Shown piece after piece: positions 38,405-46,752 of a stretch of 64,000 nt of DNA. The stretch lies in assembly GCA_963835735.1 (NCBI GenBank), contig CAWIGP010000001.1:191810-255809 (forward strand), in the 5' to 3' direction. Source of the DNA: DASQMT01 sp963835735. Lineage in GTDB: Bacteria > Actinomycetota > Thermoleophilia > Solirubrobacterales > Solirubrobacteraceae. The position numbers were made by a program, and so were the translations under genes. Below the pieces are notes generated by a model that had not been told where the DNA came from, did not search any database, and saw only the letters and a list, made by a program, of their open reading frames with translations. Numbering within the stretch: position 1 is the first letter of the stretch; every line of letters starts with the position of its first letter.

Positions 38405-39846
38405 AACCGCTCCGCGAGACCGGCCGCCTCGAGCGGATGCTGCCGGTACTCGCCCGGTACCTCCCCGCACAGCCGCGGTGTCGGCATCACCTTGCCGGGG
38501 TTCGCCAGCCCGGCCGGATCCCAGGCGCAGCGCAGCCGCTGGAACACGTCCAGGTCGGATTCGTCGAACATCTTCGGCATGTGGCGCTTCTTGTCGACGC
38601 CGATGCCGTGCTCGCCGGTGATCGAGCCGCCCGCGTCAAGGCACGCGTCGAGGATCAGGCCGGAGAGCTCCTCCGCGCGCTCGGCCTCGCCCTCCTTGCG
38701 CCCGTCGAAGCACACGAGCGGGTGCAGGTTCCCGTCGCCCGCGTGGAAGACGTTGGCCACGATCATCCCGTACTCCTCCGCGAGCGCGTCGATCCGCGAC
38801 AGCACGTCGGGCAGCGTCGTGCGCGGGATCACGCCGTCCTGCACGAAGTAGTTGGGCGCGATCCGGCCCATCGCGGGGAACGCGGCCTTGCGCGTCTTCC
38901 AGAACAGCTGGCGCTCGGCCTCGTCGCGCGCCACGCGTACGTCGTCCGAACCGCAGCGCTCACAGATCGCCACGACCTCGTCGAAGCGCGACTCGCACGC
39001 GCGCTCGGCGCCGTCGAGCTCGACCAGCAGCGCGGCGCCACGGCCGACCGGATAGCCAGCATGCGCCATCCGCTCGCTCGCCTCGATCGCGATCCGGTCC
39101 ATCATCTCGATCGCTCCGGGGACGACGCCCGCCTGGACGATCTCCGACACCGCCTCGCCGGCCGCGTGGGTGGAGTCGAAGAACGCGACGAGCGTCCTGA
39201 CGGACTCGGGGGCCGGTAGCACCCGGAGCCAGATCTTCGTGGCGATCCCCAGCGTGCCCTCCGAGCCGACGAACGCGCCGAGCAGGTCGTAGCCCGGCGG
39301 GTCGAGCTCCGGCCCGCCGAGCGTGACCAGCTCGCCGTCGGCCAGCACGATCTCCAGCCCGCACACGTAGTTCGTCGTGAAGCCGTACTTGAAGCAGTGC
39401 GCGCCGCCGGAGTTCTCGGCCACGTTCCCGCCGATCGAGCAGATGATCTGCGAGCTCGGGTCGGGCGGGTAGAAGAAGTCGGGCGCGACAGCGCTCGAGA
39501 CGGCGAGGTTGGTGACGCCGGGCTCGACGCACACGCGCTGGTTGGGCAGGTCGACCTCCAGCACTCGCGACAGACGCGACGTCACGATCAGCGCGCCCTC
39601 GGCGATCGGCAGCGCGCCGCCGCTCAGCCCGGAGCCCGAGCCGCGCGCCACCCACGGCACGCCGGCCGCGGCGCACGCGCGCAGGCACGCCTGCACCTCC
39701 TCCGCGCTGCCCGGCAGGACGGCGACGCCGGGCCGCACCGCGTACTGCAGCAGGCCGTCCGACTCGTAGGTGCGCAGCTGGTGCTCGGCCGTGTAGCACC
39801 AACGCTCGCCGACGATCTCGCGCAGTCGGCCGCGAAGCTCCTCCAT
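38401..39846 (-). CDS. glcD: Glycolate oxidase subunit GlcD
   Basis: 481 residues of the FAD/FMN-containing dehydrogenase family. The PCMH FAD-binding segment is VPWVARGSGSGLSGGALPIA, then VCVEPGVTNLAVSSAVAPDF, GGNVAENSGGAHCFKYGFTT and GAFVGSEGTLGIATKIWLRV. The C-terminal part has NVFHAGDGNLHPLVCFD and SITGEHGIGVDKKRHMPKMF. ATG 39846 was chosen because a TATCGT -10 box ends 7 nt before it (leaderless). Upstream codons would fall inside the promoter. It oxidises glycolate (or D-lactate) to glyoxylate (or pyruvate). First gene of glcDEF-aceB. Confidence 0.95.
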   Translation of the reverse strand: MEELRGRLREIVGERWCYTAEHQLRTYESDGLLQYAVRPGVAVLPGSAEEVQACLRACAAAGVPWVARGSGSGLSGGALPIAEGALIVTSRLSRVLEVDLPNQRVCVEPGVTNLAVSSAVAPDFFYPPDPSSQIICSIGGNVAENSGGAHCFKYGFTTNYVCGLEIVLADGELVTLGGPELDPPGYDLLGAFVGSEGTLGIATKIWLRVLPAPESVRTLVAFFDSTHAAGEAVSEIVQAGVVPGAIEMMDRIAIEASERMAHAGYPVGRGAALLVELDGAERACESRFDEVVAICERCGSDDVRVARDEAERQLFWKTRKAAFPAMGRIAPNYFVQDGVIPRTTLPDVLSRIDALAEEYGMIVANVFHAGDGNLHPLVCFDGRKEGEAERAEELSGLILDACLDAGGSITGEHGIGVDKKRHMPKMFDESDLDVFQRLRCAWDPAGLANPGKVMPTPRLCGEVPGEYRQHPLEAAGLAERF

Positions 39847-39853
39847 CGGTCGG

Positions 39854-39859
39854 ACGATA
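39854..39859 (-). promoter_or_regulatory. Leaderless-type -10 box (TATCGT) for glcDEF-aceB
   Basis: TATCGT on the minus strand ends 7 nt before the glcD ATG. It sits in the 26-nt gap after the stop of the collagen-like gene. Confidence 0.5.
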
Positions 39860-39872
39860 CCCGCCCGGGCGC

Positions 39873-40619
39873 TCACTCCGCGGGATGCAGGGCGAGGCCG
39901 AACAGCAGATCGCGGTCGTAGATCTGATGGCCCGGGATGCCCTCCAGGTCACCCGCGACCTTCAGGGACAGCCGCGCGCCCGCCGGGATGGCGGCCGTCG
40001 CGCCGCCCGAGTCGCACGTGGTGGCCGGCGTCGTGATCGTGCACGCCACGGCGGTGTCGGCGCCGGCGACCCGTAGCGTGACCGTTGCGCTGCCCGGGTC
40101 CATGCAGGCGCTCGGCGTGAGGTCGTCATCGCACGGATAGAGCGTCAGCGCCACGCTGAGGTCGCGCGCGGTCGTCGCCGTCGCGGGAGCGAGGACCTGC
40201 GTGTCCTCCTCCTCCTCGTCGTCGTCGGCGACGCCGATTCCCGTGGTGCTGCCGAAGAACGTGATCGCCGGCCCGTCCTGGGACGCGACGTCGTCCAGGC
40301 GCCCGGAGGCGAGCGTGACGCCAGGCCCCGGCTCGCCGTCGAAGCCGTCGAAACCGTCGAAGCCGTCCTCGCCCGGCTCGCCGTCCCGGCCGCCGCGCAG
40401 CACGCCGCGGCGGAAGTCGACCGCCCGCAGCGAGCGGTTCTCGATGTCGCGGGACTGCAGGGAGGAGTCCTTGAGGTCGGCGCCTGTCAGCGACCCGTCC
40501 CTGACGTCGCGGCCCGTGACCTTCGCGGCCGCGTACGAGGTGCCCCCGAGCGCGATGACGACCGCGATCGTCGCCATCGTGTTTGCGTAGGTGAGGCGCC
40601 GGCGGATGACGTCGAACAT
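39873..40619 (-). CDS. Surface protein with collagen-like GxD/GxP segment
   Basis: 248 residues; GAAGGAGG precedes the ATG at 40619 by four bases. The N-terminus (LTYANTMATIAVVIALGGTS) is a membrane anchor or signal that recurs in Thermoleophilia surface proteins. The following stretch has a pentapeptide-like pattern (RDVRDGSLTGADLKDSSLQS). A short collagen-like run GFDGFDGFDGEPGPG is next, then a beta domain with four cysteines (LYPCDDDLTPSACMDPGS, ACTITTPATTCDSGG), likely paired. An acidic loop DDDEEEED may bind cations. Function unknown. A possible -10 (TAGAGT) lies about 35 nt upstream. Confidence 0.78.
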   Translation of the reverse strand: MFDVIRRRLTYANTMATIAVVIALGGTSYAAAKVTGRDVRDGSLTGADLKDSSLQSRDIENRSLRAVDFRRGVLRGGRDGEPGEDGFDGFDGFDGEPGPGVTLASGRLDDVASQDGPAITFFGSTTGIGVADDDEEEEDTQVLAPATATTARDLSVALTLYPCDDDLTPSACMDPGSATVTLRVAGADTAVACTITTPATTCDSGGATAAIPAGARLSLKVAGDLEGIPGHQIYDRDLLFGLALHPAE

Positions 40620-40687
40620 CGATCCTCCTTCGGTACGCGCCGCCCGAACCGACTCTAGTCCTGGGGGATGCCCGGCGCCAGTCCACG

Positions 40688-40693
40688 TAGTCT
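40688..40693 (+). promoter_or_regulatory. -10 box (TAGTCT) for lutABC
   Basis: TAGTCT ends 12 nt before GTG 40706, with no Shine-Dalgarno between. It lies in the gap divergent from the collagen-like gene. Confidence 0.4.
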
Positions 40694-40705
40694 CTCCGCA
40701 TCGCC

Positions 40706-41401
40706 GTGCGGGTCGCGCTGTTCATCACGTGTTTCAACGACACGCTGTTCCCGGCTACGGGGCGGGCGACAGTCGCCTTGCTCGAGCGGCTCGGGTGCGA
40801 GGTCGAGTTCCCGCTCGAGCAGACGTGCTGCGGCCAGATGCACGGCAACGCGGGCTACGAGGACGACGCGCGGGCGCTGGCGGAGCGCTTCGGGCGCGTG
40901 TTCGGCGGCGCGGAGGCGGTCGTCTCGCCGAGCGCGTCGTGCGTCGGGTTCGTGCGCGGACACTATGAGCGCCTCGGCGTGCCGTTCTCGGGCCCGCCGG
41001 TCTACGAGCTGTCGGAGTTCCTCGTCGACGTACTCGGGGTGGAGGACGTCGGCGCCTCGTTCCCGCACCGGGTCACGCTGCACCCGACGTGTCACTCGAT
41101 CCGGGCGCTGGGGATCGGCGATCGGCCGGAGCGGCTGCTGCGCGCGGTGCGGGGGATCGACCTGGTGGAGCTCGACGGCGCGCGCGAGTGCTGCGGTTTC
41201 GGCGGCACGTTTGCCGTGAAGAATGCCGACACCTCGATGGCGATGCTCGGCGACAAGCTGCGCGGAGTGCTCGACACGCGCGCCGAGGTCTGCACCGCGG
41301 TCGACACCTCCTGCCTGATGCAGATCGGCGGCGCCCTGGAGCGGCAGCGCGCCGGAGTCCGCGTCATGCACCTGGCGCAGATCCTGGCGGCGCGCGAATG
41401 A
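40706..41401 (+). CDS. lutA: L-lactate utilisation protein LutA (CCG-domain)
   Basis: 231 residues with two cysteine-rich CCG modules: EQTCCGQMHGNAGYEDDARA and ARECCGFGGTFAVKNADTS, plus LHPTCHSIRALG and VDTSCLMQIGGALERQ. Family proteins bind an unusual Fe-S cluster, and together with LutB and LutC oxidise L-lactate to pyruvate. It starts at GTG 40706 and its stop overlaps the lutB ATG (ATGA). Separate from, but close to, glcDEF, which belongs to the same broad class of 2-hydroxyacid oxidation. Confidence 0.93.
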   Translation: MRVALFITCFNDTLFPATGRATVALLERLGCEVEFPLEQTCCGQMHGNAGYEDDARALAERFGRVFGGAEAVVSPSASCVGFVRGHYERLGVPFSGPPVYELSEFLVDVLGVEDVGASFPHRVTLHPTCHSIRALGIGDRPERLLRAVRGIDLVELDGARECCGFGGTFAVKNADTSMAMLGDKLRGVLDTRAEVCTAVDTSCLMQIGGALERQRAGVRVMHLAQILAARE

Positions 41402-42809
41402 GCTTCCCCGCGGCGGCGCGGACGGCGCTGGCGGACGCGCAGCTGCGGCGCAACCTCGGCAAGGCCACGACGGCGATCCGCGAGAAGCGCGCGCGGGCGG
41501 TGGCGGAGCTCCCCGATTGGGAGGCGCTGCGCACGCGGGCGCGGCGATCAAGGCGCACACGATGGCGACGCTGCCCGCCCAGCTCGAGCAGCTGGAGGAG
41601 CGGGTCACCGCGGCGGGCGGGACCGTGCACTGGGCGCGCGACGGCGCCGAGGCGAACGAGATCATCGCCCGCGTCGTGCGCGCGCACGGGGCCGACGAGG
41701 TGATCAAGGTCAAGTCGCTGTCGACGGACGAGATCGGCCTCAACGAGGCGCTACGGCTGCGCGGGATCCGCGCGGTCGAGACCGACCTTGCCGAGCTGAT
41801 CGTGCAGCTCGACGGCGACGAGCCGTCGCACATCCTCGTGCCGGCGATCCATCGCAACCGGGCGGAGATCGCGGCGCTGTTCGAGCGCACGATCGCACCC
41901 GGGCAGGAGCTCGGCCTGGAGCCGACCGCGATCGCCGAGGCCGCGCGCCGGCACCTGCGCGAGAAGTTCCTCTCGGTGCCGGTCGCGGTCAGCGGCGCGA
42001 ACTTCGGGATCGCCGAGACCGGTGCGGTCGGAGTGGTCGAGTCCGAGGGCAACGGGCGCATGTGCACGACGCTCCCGAACGTGCTGATCACGCTGATGGG
42101 GATCGAGAAGGTGCTGCCGCAGTGGCGCGATCTCGAGGTGATGCTGCAGCTGCTGCCGCGCTCCTCGACCGCCGAGCGGATGAACCCGTACACGTCGATC
42201 TGGACCGGAGTGCGCGAAGGCGACGGCCCGCGCGAGTTCCATCTCGTGCTGCTCGACGCGGGCCGCACGCAGGTGCTCGCGGACGCGGTCGGTCGTCAGG
42301 CGCTGCACTGCATCCGCTGCTCGGCGTGCCTGAACTCCTGCCCGGTCTACTCGAGGACGGGCGGGCACGCGTACGAGTCGGTCTATCCCGGCCCTATCGG
42401 GGCGATCCTGACGCCGCAGCTCGGGGGCCTGGACCGCGCGCCGTCACTGCCGTGGGCGTCGTCGCTGTGCGGCGCCTGCTACGAGGTGTGCCCGGTCAAG
42501 ATCGACATTCCCGAGGTGCTCGTGCACCTGCGGGGGCGGGTGGTCCGGGAGGTCAAGTCGCGCTGGAGCCCGGAGCGCCTCGCCATGGACGCGCTGGGCC
42601 GCGTGTTCCGGTCGCGCTCTCACTACGAGCGCGCGCAGCGGATGGCGCGCGCCGGAAACGGCCCGATCGCGCGGTTGCCCGGCCCGATGAGCGGCTGGAC
42701 CGCGATGCGCGATCTGCCCGAGGTGCCGAAGGAGTCGTTCCGCGACTGGTGGGTGCGTCGAGCGGCCGCGTCGCCGCCGCCGCTCGACCCTCCCCGGCGC
42801 CCCGCATGA
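41398..42809 (+). CDS. lutB: L-lactate utilisation protein LutB, Fe-S/LUD (one frameshift)
   Basis: About 470 residues from ATG 41398, joined across a one-base deletion near 41545 (frame resumes AIKAHTMATLPAQLEQLEER). The LUD domain contains KVKSLSTDEIGLNEALRLRG, VAVSGANFGIAETGAVGVVE and GIEKVLPQWRDLEVMLQLLP. Two [4Fe-4S] motifs follow: HCIRCSACLNSCPVYSRTGG and CGACYEVCPVKIDIPEVL. It is the electron-transfer subunit of lactate oxidation. Its stop overlaps the lutC ATG by four bases, so the three genes are translated as a coupled unit. Confidence 0.93.
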
Positions 42810-43441
42810 CCGCACGCGCCGAGATCCTCGCGCGCATCGACGCCGCGCTCGGGCCGGCGCCGGCGGTGCCGGACGTCCCGCGCGAGTACCGCCGGGCCGG
42901 CAGCGGACCGCCCGCCGGCGACCCGGCGGTCGTGGACCGCTTCTGCGAGCGCGCAGCGGAGTACCGCGCCAGCGTGCGCCGCGTCGCTCCCGGCGCGCTC
43001 GAGGACGCCGTGGTGGCGGCGTGCCGGGAGCGCGGCGCGCGCCGCCTCGCCGTCCCCCCGGGCGCGTCGCACCGCCTGCCGGGGCTCGAGCTGCTGATCG
43101 ACGACCCGCCGATCTCGGCACGCGGACTGGACCAGGTCGACGGCGTGCTCACGGGCTGCGCGCTGGCGATCGCCGAGACCGGCACGATCGTGCTCGACGG
43201 TGGCGAGCGCAGCGGCCGCCGTGCGCTGTCGCTGGTGCCGGACTTCCACGTCTGCCTCGTCGAGGCCGAGCGCATCCACGCAGCGGTACCCGACGCGATC
43301 GCCGCGCTCGCGCCGGCGGCCGCGGAGGGCCGGCCGCTCACGTTCGTGTCCGGGCCGAGCGCCACGTCGGACATCGAGCTCGAACGCGTCGAGGGCGTGC
43401 ACGGCCCGCGTACGCTCGTGATCCTCGTGCTTGAGGCCTGA
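42806..43441 (+). CDS. lutC: L-lactate utilisation protein LutC (LUD domain)
   Basis: 211 residues; a single LUD domain. Features: EILARIDAALGPAPAVPDVP, RLAVPPGASHRLPGLELLID, GVLTGCALAIAETGTIVLDG, GRRALSLVPDFHVCLVEAER, and the closing FVSGPSATSDIELERVEGVH. The last motif (GPS.T.DIE) is the conserved LutC/YkgG end. It completes the lactate oxidase set, overlapping lutB by four bases. The next gene starts one base after its stop, though that protein is unrelated. Confidence 0.93.
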   Translation: MTARAEILARIDAALGPAPAVPDVPREYRRAGSGPPAGDPAVVDRFCERAAEYRASVRRVAPGALEDAVVAACRERGARRLAVPPGASHRLPGLELLIDDPPISARGLDQVDGVLTGCALAIAETGTIVLDGGERSGRRALSLVPDFHVCLVEAERIHAAVPDAIAALAPAAAEGRPLTFVSGPSATSDIELERVEGVHGPRTLVILVLEA

Positions 43442-43442
43442 G

Positions 43443-44714
43443 ATGCAGCGCACGCTGCTGTTCGCGCTCTTGATGGCGCTGGGAGTAGCGACCCCGGCTG
43501 CGGCCGGCGAGCCGGACGCGACGGCGCCTGCTTACGACGTGGCGCTGACCGGCTCGCAGCAGGGCTTCCGCTGGACCGGACGGGAGACGATCGGCTTCAC
43601 CAATCCCGGCGTCGCCCCGCTCGAGGAGGTCTGGGTCCGGCTCTGGGGGAACGGGCCGTTCGGCTGTCGCGGCAAGCGCCATGTGCGGATCGCGAACGTC
43701 GCCGGCGCGCGCCCGGGCGACCCGGCCGCGCACTGCACCGCGATTCCGCTGCGGCTCGTCGCGCCGCTGGCGCCGGGGGCGCGCGGGAGCGTGGCGTTCG
43801 ACGTCGAGATCCGCGTCCCGGACATGCCAGATCGGTTCGGCCGCGGGCGCCAGGTCGCGCTGCTGTCGAACGCGATCCCGGTGCTCGCGCACCTCGAGCG
43901 CGGTGCATGGCGGCTCGACCGCTACTTCGGCTCGGGCGAGACGTGGACCTACCCCGCCGCGGAGTGGACGGTGCGCCTCGACGCGCCGCGCGGGATTCGC
44001 GTCGCTGCGCCGGGTGTTCGCCGGCGCGACGGCAGCCGTCGGCTCGAGCGCGGCCGCGACTACTCGTTCGCTGCCGGCAGGATGCGATCGCTGCGCCGCC
44101 GCATCGGTGGGGTCGCCGTGACCGTGTGGGGCGCGCGCGGCAAGCCACGCAGGCAGATCGTCAAGACGATGCGGATCGCGCGCAACCGCCTTCCGCGGCT
44201 GGCGCGCCTGTACGGCCCATACGGCTGGCCCGACCTGCAGATCGTCGTCGCCGCCGAGGCCGCGATGGAGCACACCGGGCTGATCATGACGCCGCCGGCC
44301 GACTACGTCGTCACGCACGAGCTGGCGCACGAGTGGTGGTATGCGCTGGTCTCCAACGACCAGGCCGAGGCGCCGTGGCTCGACGAGGCGTTCGCGTCGT
44401 ACTCCGAGGAGGCGGCGGGGGCGCAGTCGCAGCCGTGGTGCCGCGAACCGGGCCCGTCCGCGCGGCTCGTCACGCGCCCGGTCGACTTCTTCCGCGGCCG
44501 CCTGATCGACTACGGCGCCGTGTACTTCGAGGGCGCCTGCCTGCTCGACGTGCTGCGCCGGCGCATGGGAAGCGGGAGGTTCGACGCGGCGCTGCGCGCG
44601 TACGTCGACGCCAACCGCTACGGCTGGTCGACGGCGGCGGAGTTCCGCACGGCGATGGACGCCGCGTCGCCGGTCTCGCTCGACGCCCTCTGGCGCCGCT
44701 ATCGCGTCAGCTGA
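43443..44714 (+). CDS. Secreted M1-type zinc metallopeptidase
   Basis: 423 residues starting at ATG 43443. Signal peptide: QRTLLFALLMALGVATPAAA. The zinc site is VVTHELAHEWWYALV (HExxH at about residue 292) with the third ligand Glu 18 residues later in APWLDEAFASYSEE, as in the M1 family. The N-terminal part is a beta domain (ETIGFTNPGVAPLEEVWVRL) typical of M1 proteins. The GxMEN substrate motif of classical aminopeptidases is replaced by EAAMEHTGL. It is probably exported and acts outside the membrane; substrate unknown. Confidence 0.87.
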   Translation: MQRTLLFALLMALGVATPAAAGEPDATAPAYDVALTGSQQGFRWTGRETIGFTNPGVAPLEEVWVRLWGNGPFGCRGKRHVRIANVAGARPGDPAAHCTAIPLRLVAPLAPGARGSVAFDVEIRVPDMPDRFGRGRQVALLSNAIPVLAHLERGAWRLDRYFGSGETWTYPAAEWTVRLDAPRGIRVAAPGVRRRDGSRRLERGRDYSFAAGRMRSLRRRIGGVAVTVWGARGKPRRQIVKTMRIARNRLPRLARLYGPYGWPDLQIVVAAEAAMEHTGLIMTPPADYVVTHELAHEWWYALVSNDQAEAPWLDEAFASYSEEAAGAQSQPWCREPGPSARLVTRPVDFFRGRLIDYGAVYFEGACLLDVLRRRMGSGRFDAALRAYVDANRYGWSTAAEFRTAMDAASPVSLDALWRRYRVS

Positions 44715-44718
44715 CTCC

Positions 44719-45793
44719 TCAGAACCGCACGACGACCGTGTCGCCGACGGCGGTGTTGATCCATGCCTCGCGCCCCGTCACCGTCAGGCCGGTGCTGCCG
44801 AACGTGTCGAGCGCGGTGGAGATCACCGTCTTCCCGCTGTCGGCCGCGACGGCGGTGAGCCGGTCCGACTGGCGCGCGGTGCTGGTGTGCACCCAGATCA
44901 GCCCGTCGCGCGGCGGCGGACGCGTTGACGCGATCGCCGATCGAGCGCTCCCAGAGCACGCGGCCGGTGCTCCCGTCGAGCCGCGCGAACGTGTTGCCGA
45001 TTCCCGCCATCACATCGGGGCCGTAGCCGAAGATGCCGTCCGCGCCCTCGAGCCCGGACGCGAAGTCGCCGAGCTGCTCGCCGGTTCCGGCGTCGTACCG
45101 CTGGATGCGGCCGTCGGTCCGCAACGACCACAGGACGTCCTCACCGAGCGCGAACCCGCGCACGTCGGTTTCTGCCGTCCGCGCGCCGACGACGCGAAGC
45201 CCTCGACCGGTCCGCGGGTCGAGCTGCAGCGCGCCCTCGAGGTCGATCGCCCAGACGCCCCCGGGCGAGCTCAGGACGCTGCGCGCTCCGAACGGCTCGC
45301 CGGCCGGCGTGCGCAGCGGCACTCGCCCGACGATGCGGTCGGTCGCCGGATCGATCCGCTCCAGCTCCGTCGCGTCGTCGCTTCGCACCCACAGCTCGCC
45401 TTCGACCGGCTCCATCACGAGATCCACTCCGGTACCGACCGGGATGCGCGCCAGCACCCTCCGCGTCTCGGGGTCGACGCGCACCACGTCACCGGCGACG
45501 GAGTCGGCGATCCAGACAGAACCGTAGGCGCTCAGTATCTGGGCCGGGTTGCCGGTCAGGTCCAGGTTCGCGACGACTCGCGGGGCGGACGGCTCGGGCT
45601 CGTCGCGCAGGAGCACCACACCGGCCACCACGGCGATGACGGCGAGCAGCGCGGCCAACCCGCCGGCCGCGGCCGGGGACATGATCTGGCGGCGCGTTCG
45701 GAGGAACGCGTGGCCGAAGGCGCCTCTGCGCGCCTCGCGCGCCGCTGCGTCGCGGAGCTGCAGTTGGAGCCTGGTCACGAAGTCCTCTTTCAT
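44719..45793 (-). CDS. Membrane-anchored beta-propeller protein, ECF-sigma partner (one frameshift)
   Basis: About 358 residues joined across an indel near 44925; the real C-terminus reads TVTGREAWINTAVGDTVVVR in the other frame. About 40 cytosolic residues (KEDFVTRLQLQLRDAAAREA) precede a membrane helix (GGLAALLAVIAVVAGVVLL). The outer part is a YVTN/PQQ-like propeller with repeats such as YGSVWIADSVAGDVVRVDPE, VEGELWVRSDDATELERIDP and SSPGGVWAIDLEGALQLDPR. Its ATG overlaps the stop of the ECF sigma gene (ATGA), so they are made together. The arrangement is that of a sigma/anti-sigma pair, but no zinc anti-sigma motif is seen; that role is inferred from position. Confidence 0.8.
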
Positions 45794-46335
45794 CGACGTG
45801 GTCCCATCTTCTGGCGGACTGCGGCGAGCCCACGGCTGACCCGCTTGCGTACGACCATCTCCGACGTCTCCTGCGCCCGCGCGATCTCTTGGTAGCCCTG
45901 GCCCTCGATCACGTGCGCGCGCACGGCGTCGCGCTGGTCGGGGGCGAGGAGCTCGAGCAGCGCCGTGGCGCCCTCGCCCTCGGCGAGCGATTCGATGCGC
46001 GTGCAGTCGTCGTCGTCGAGCTCGAGGCGCTCCATACCGAGCCGCCGGCGAGCTCGGCGCTCTGCGAAGCCGCGGCGCTGCGCATCCGTGAGCTTGTGCA
46101 TCGCGATCCCGAACAGCCAGGCGGCCGCGGCGCCCCTCTCCGGCCGGAACCGACGGCGATCCGCCAGCGCGGCGGCGAACGTCTCCGCGGTCAGGTCGGC
46201 GGCCAGCTCGGGATCATGGGTGCGCCGGGCAAAGAACCCGAGAAGCGCCTCCACGTGGCGCAGGTAGAACGTCTCGAAGGACGCCGGGTCGCGGTCCACG
46301 AGGAGGGCTTCGTCGGTGAGGGCGTTCGTGCCCAT
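45790..46335 (-). CDS. ECF-family RNA polymerase sigma factor
   Basis: 181 residues. Region 2 is DPASFETFYLRHVEALLGFF, then DPELAADLTAETFAAALADR and AWLFGIAMHKLTDAQRR. Region 4 is APDQRDAVRAHVIEGQGYQE followed by IARAQETSEMVVRKRVSRGL. ATG 46335 gives the normal length. It is the first gene of a two-gene unit with the propeller protein. Divergent from it (132 nt between starts) is a lipoprotein gene, a possible target. A TAGGGT lies on the minus strand about 40 nt before the ATG. Confidence 0.92.
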   Translation of the reverse strand: MGTNALTDEALLVDRDPASFETFYLRHVEALLGFFARRTHDPELAADLTAETFAAALADRRRFRPERGAAAAWLFGIAMHKLTDAQRRGFAERRARRRLGMERLELDDDDCTRIESLAEGEGATALLELLAPDQRDAVRAHVIEGQGYQEIARAQETSEMVVRKRVSRGLAAVRQKMGPRR

Positions 46336-46455
46336 GCATACGCTTCTTCGCAGCAGCGCTGCGGTTGTGACCGACCCTACCGGCGCGTCAGTACGCCGTG
46401 GTATCAGCGAGAGCCGGCACTCCCTCCTTTCGCGTGGACGCACGATCCACAAGGC

Positions 46456-46462
46456 AAGGAGG
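46456..46462 (+). promoter_or_regulatory. Strong Shine-Dalgarno (AAGGAGG) for the lipoprotein
   Basis: AAGGAGG ends five bases before ATG 46468. Unlike many metabolic genes here, this exported protein has a leader with a near-perfect ribosome-binding site. Confidence 0.7.
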
Positions 46463-46467
46463 ACGAG

Positions 46468-46752
46468 ATGGACAGAAGGATGCTGGCCATCGGAGCCGCG
46501 ACGGTCGCCTTGGCGGCAGTCGGCTGCGGCGAAGACGTCGCCACGGACCGGGCGATCAAGGTCCCGGAGGCAGAGGCCGAATACGTGGTCCCGGCGAGGA
46601 ACGGGGGCAGCCCGGGCAGCAGCGACGCCGCCCAGGGCAACAACACCCGGCCGCAGACCGACCCGACGTGCAACGACTGCGAAGTCACGCGAGAGAAGGG
46701 CGTCGAGCAGCAGCGCATGTACTACGAGGGCACACGTCCTGACGGGCGTTAG
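46468..46752 (+). CDS. Small lipoprotein
   Basis: 94 residues. Signal: DRRMLAIGAATVALAAVGCG; the lipobox is LAAVGC, so Cys 20 would be lipidated. The mature part is short, acidic and rich in Gly/Asn/Ser (RNGGSPGSSDAAQGNNTRPQ). A CxxC pair (DPTCNDCEVTREKG) could form a disulfide or bind a metal. No family recognised. Divergent from the ECF sigma gene. Confidence 0.75.
   Translation: MDRRMLAIGAATVALAAVGCGEDVATDRAIKVPEAEAEYVVPARNGGSPGSSDAAQGNNTRPQTDPTCNDCEVTREKGVEQQRMYYEGTRPDGR

Noticed and set aside
44060..44287. Short minus-strand frames inside the M1 peptidase gene
   Set aside because: They are antisense to the zinc-site region and have no ribosome-binding site or family similarity.
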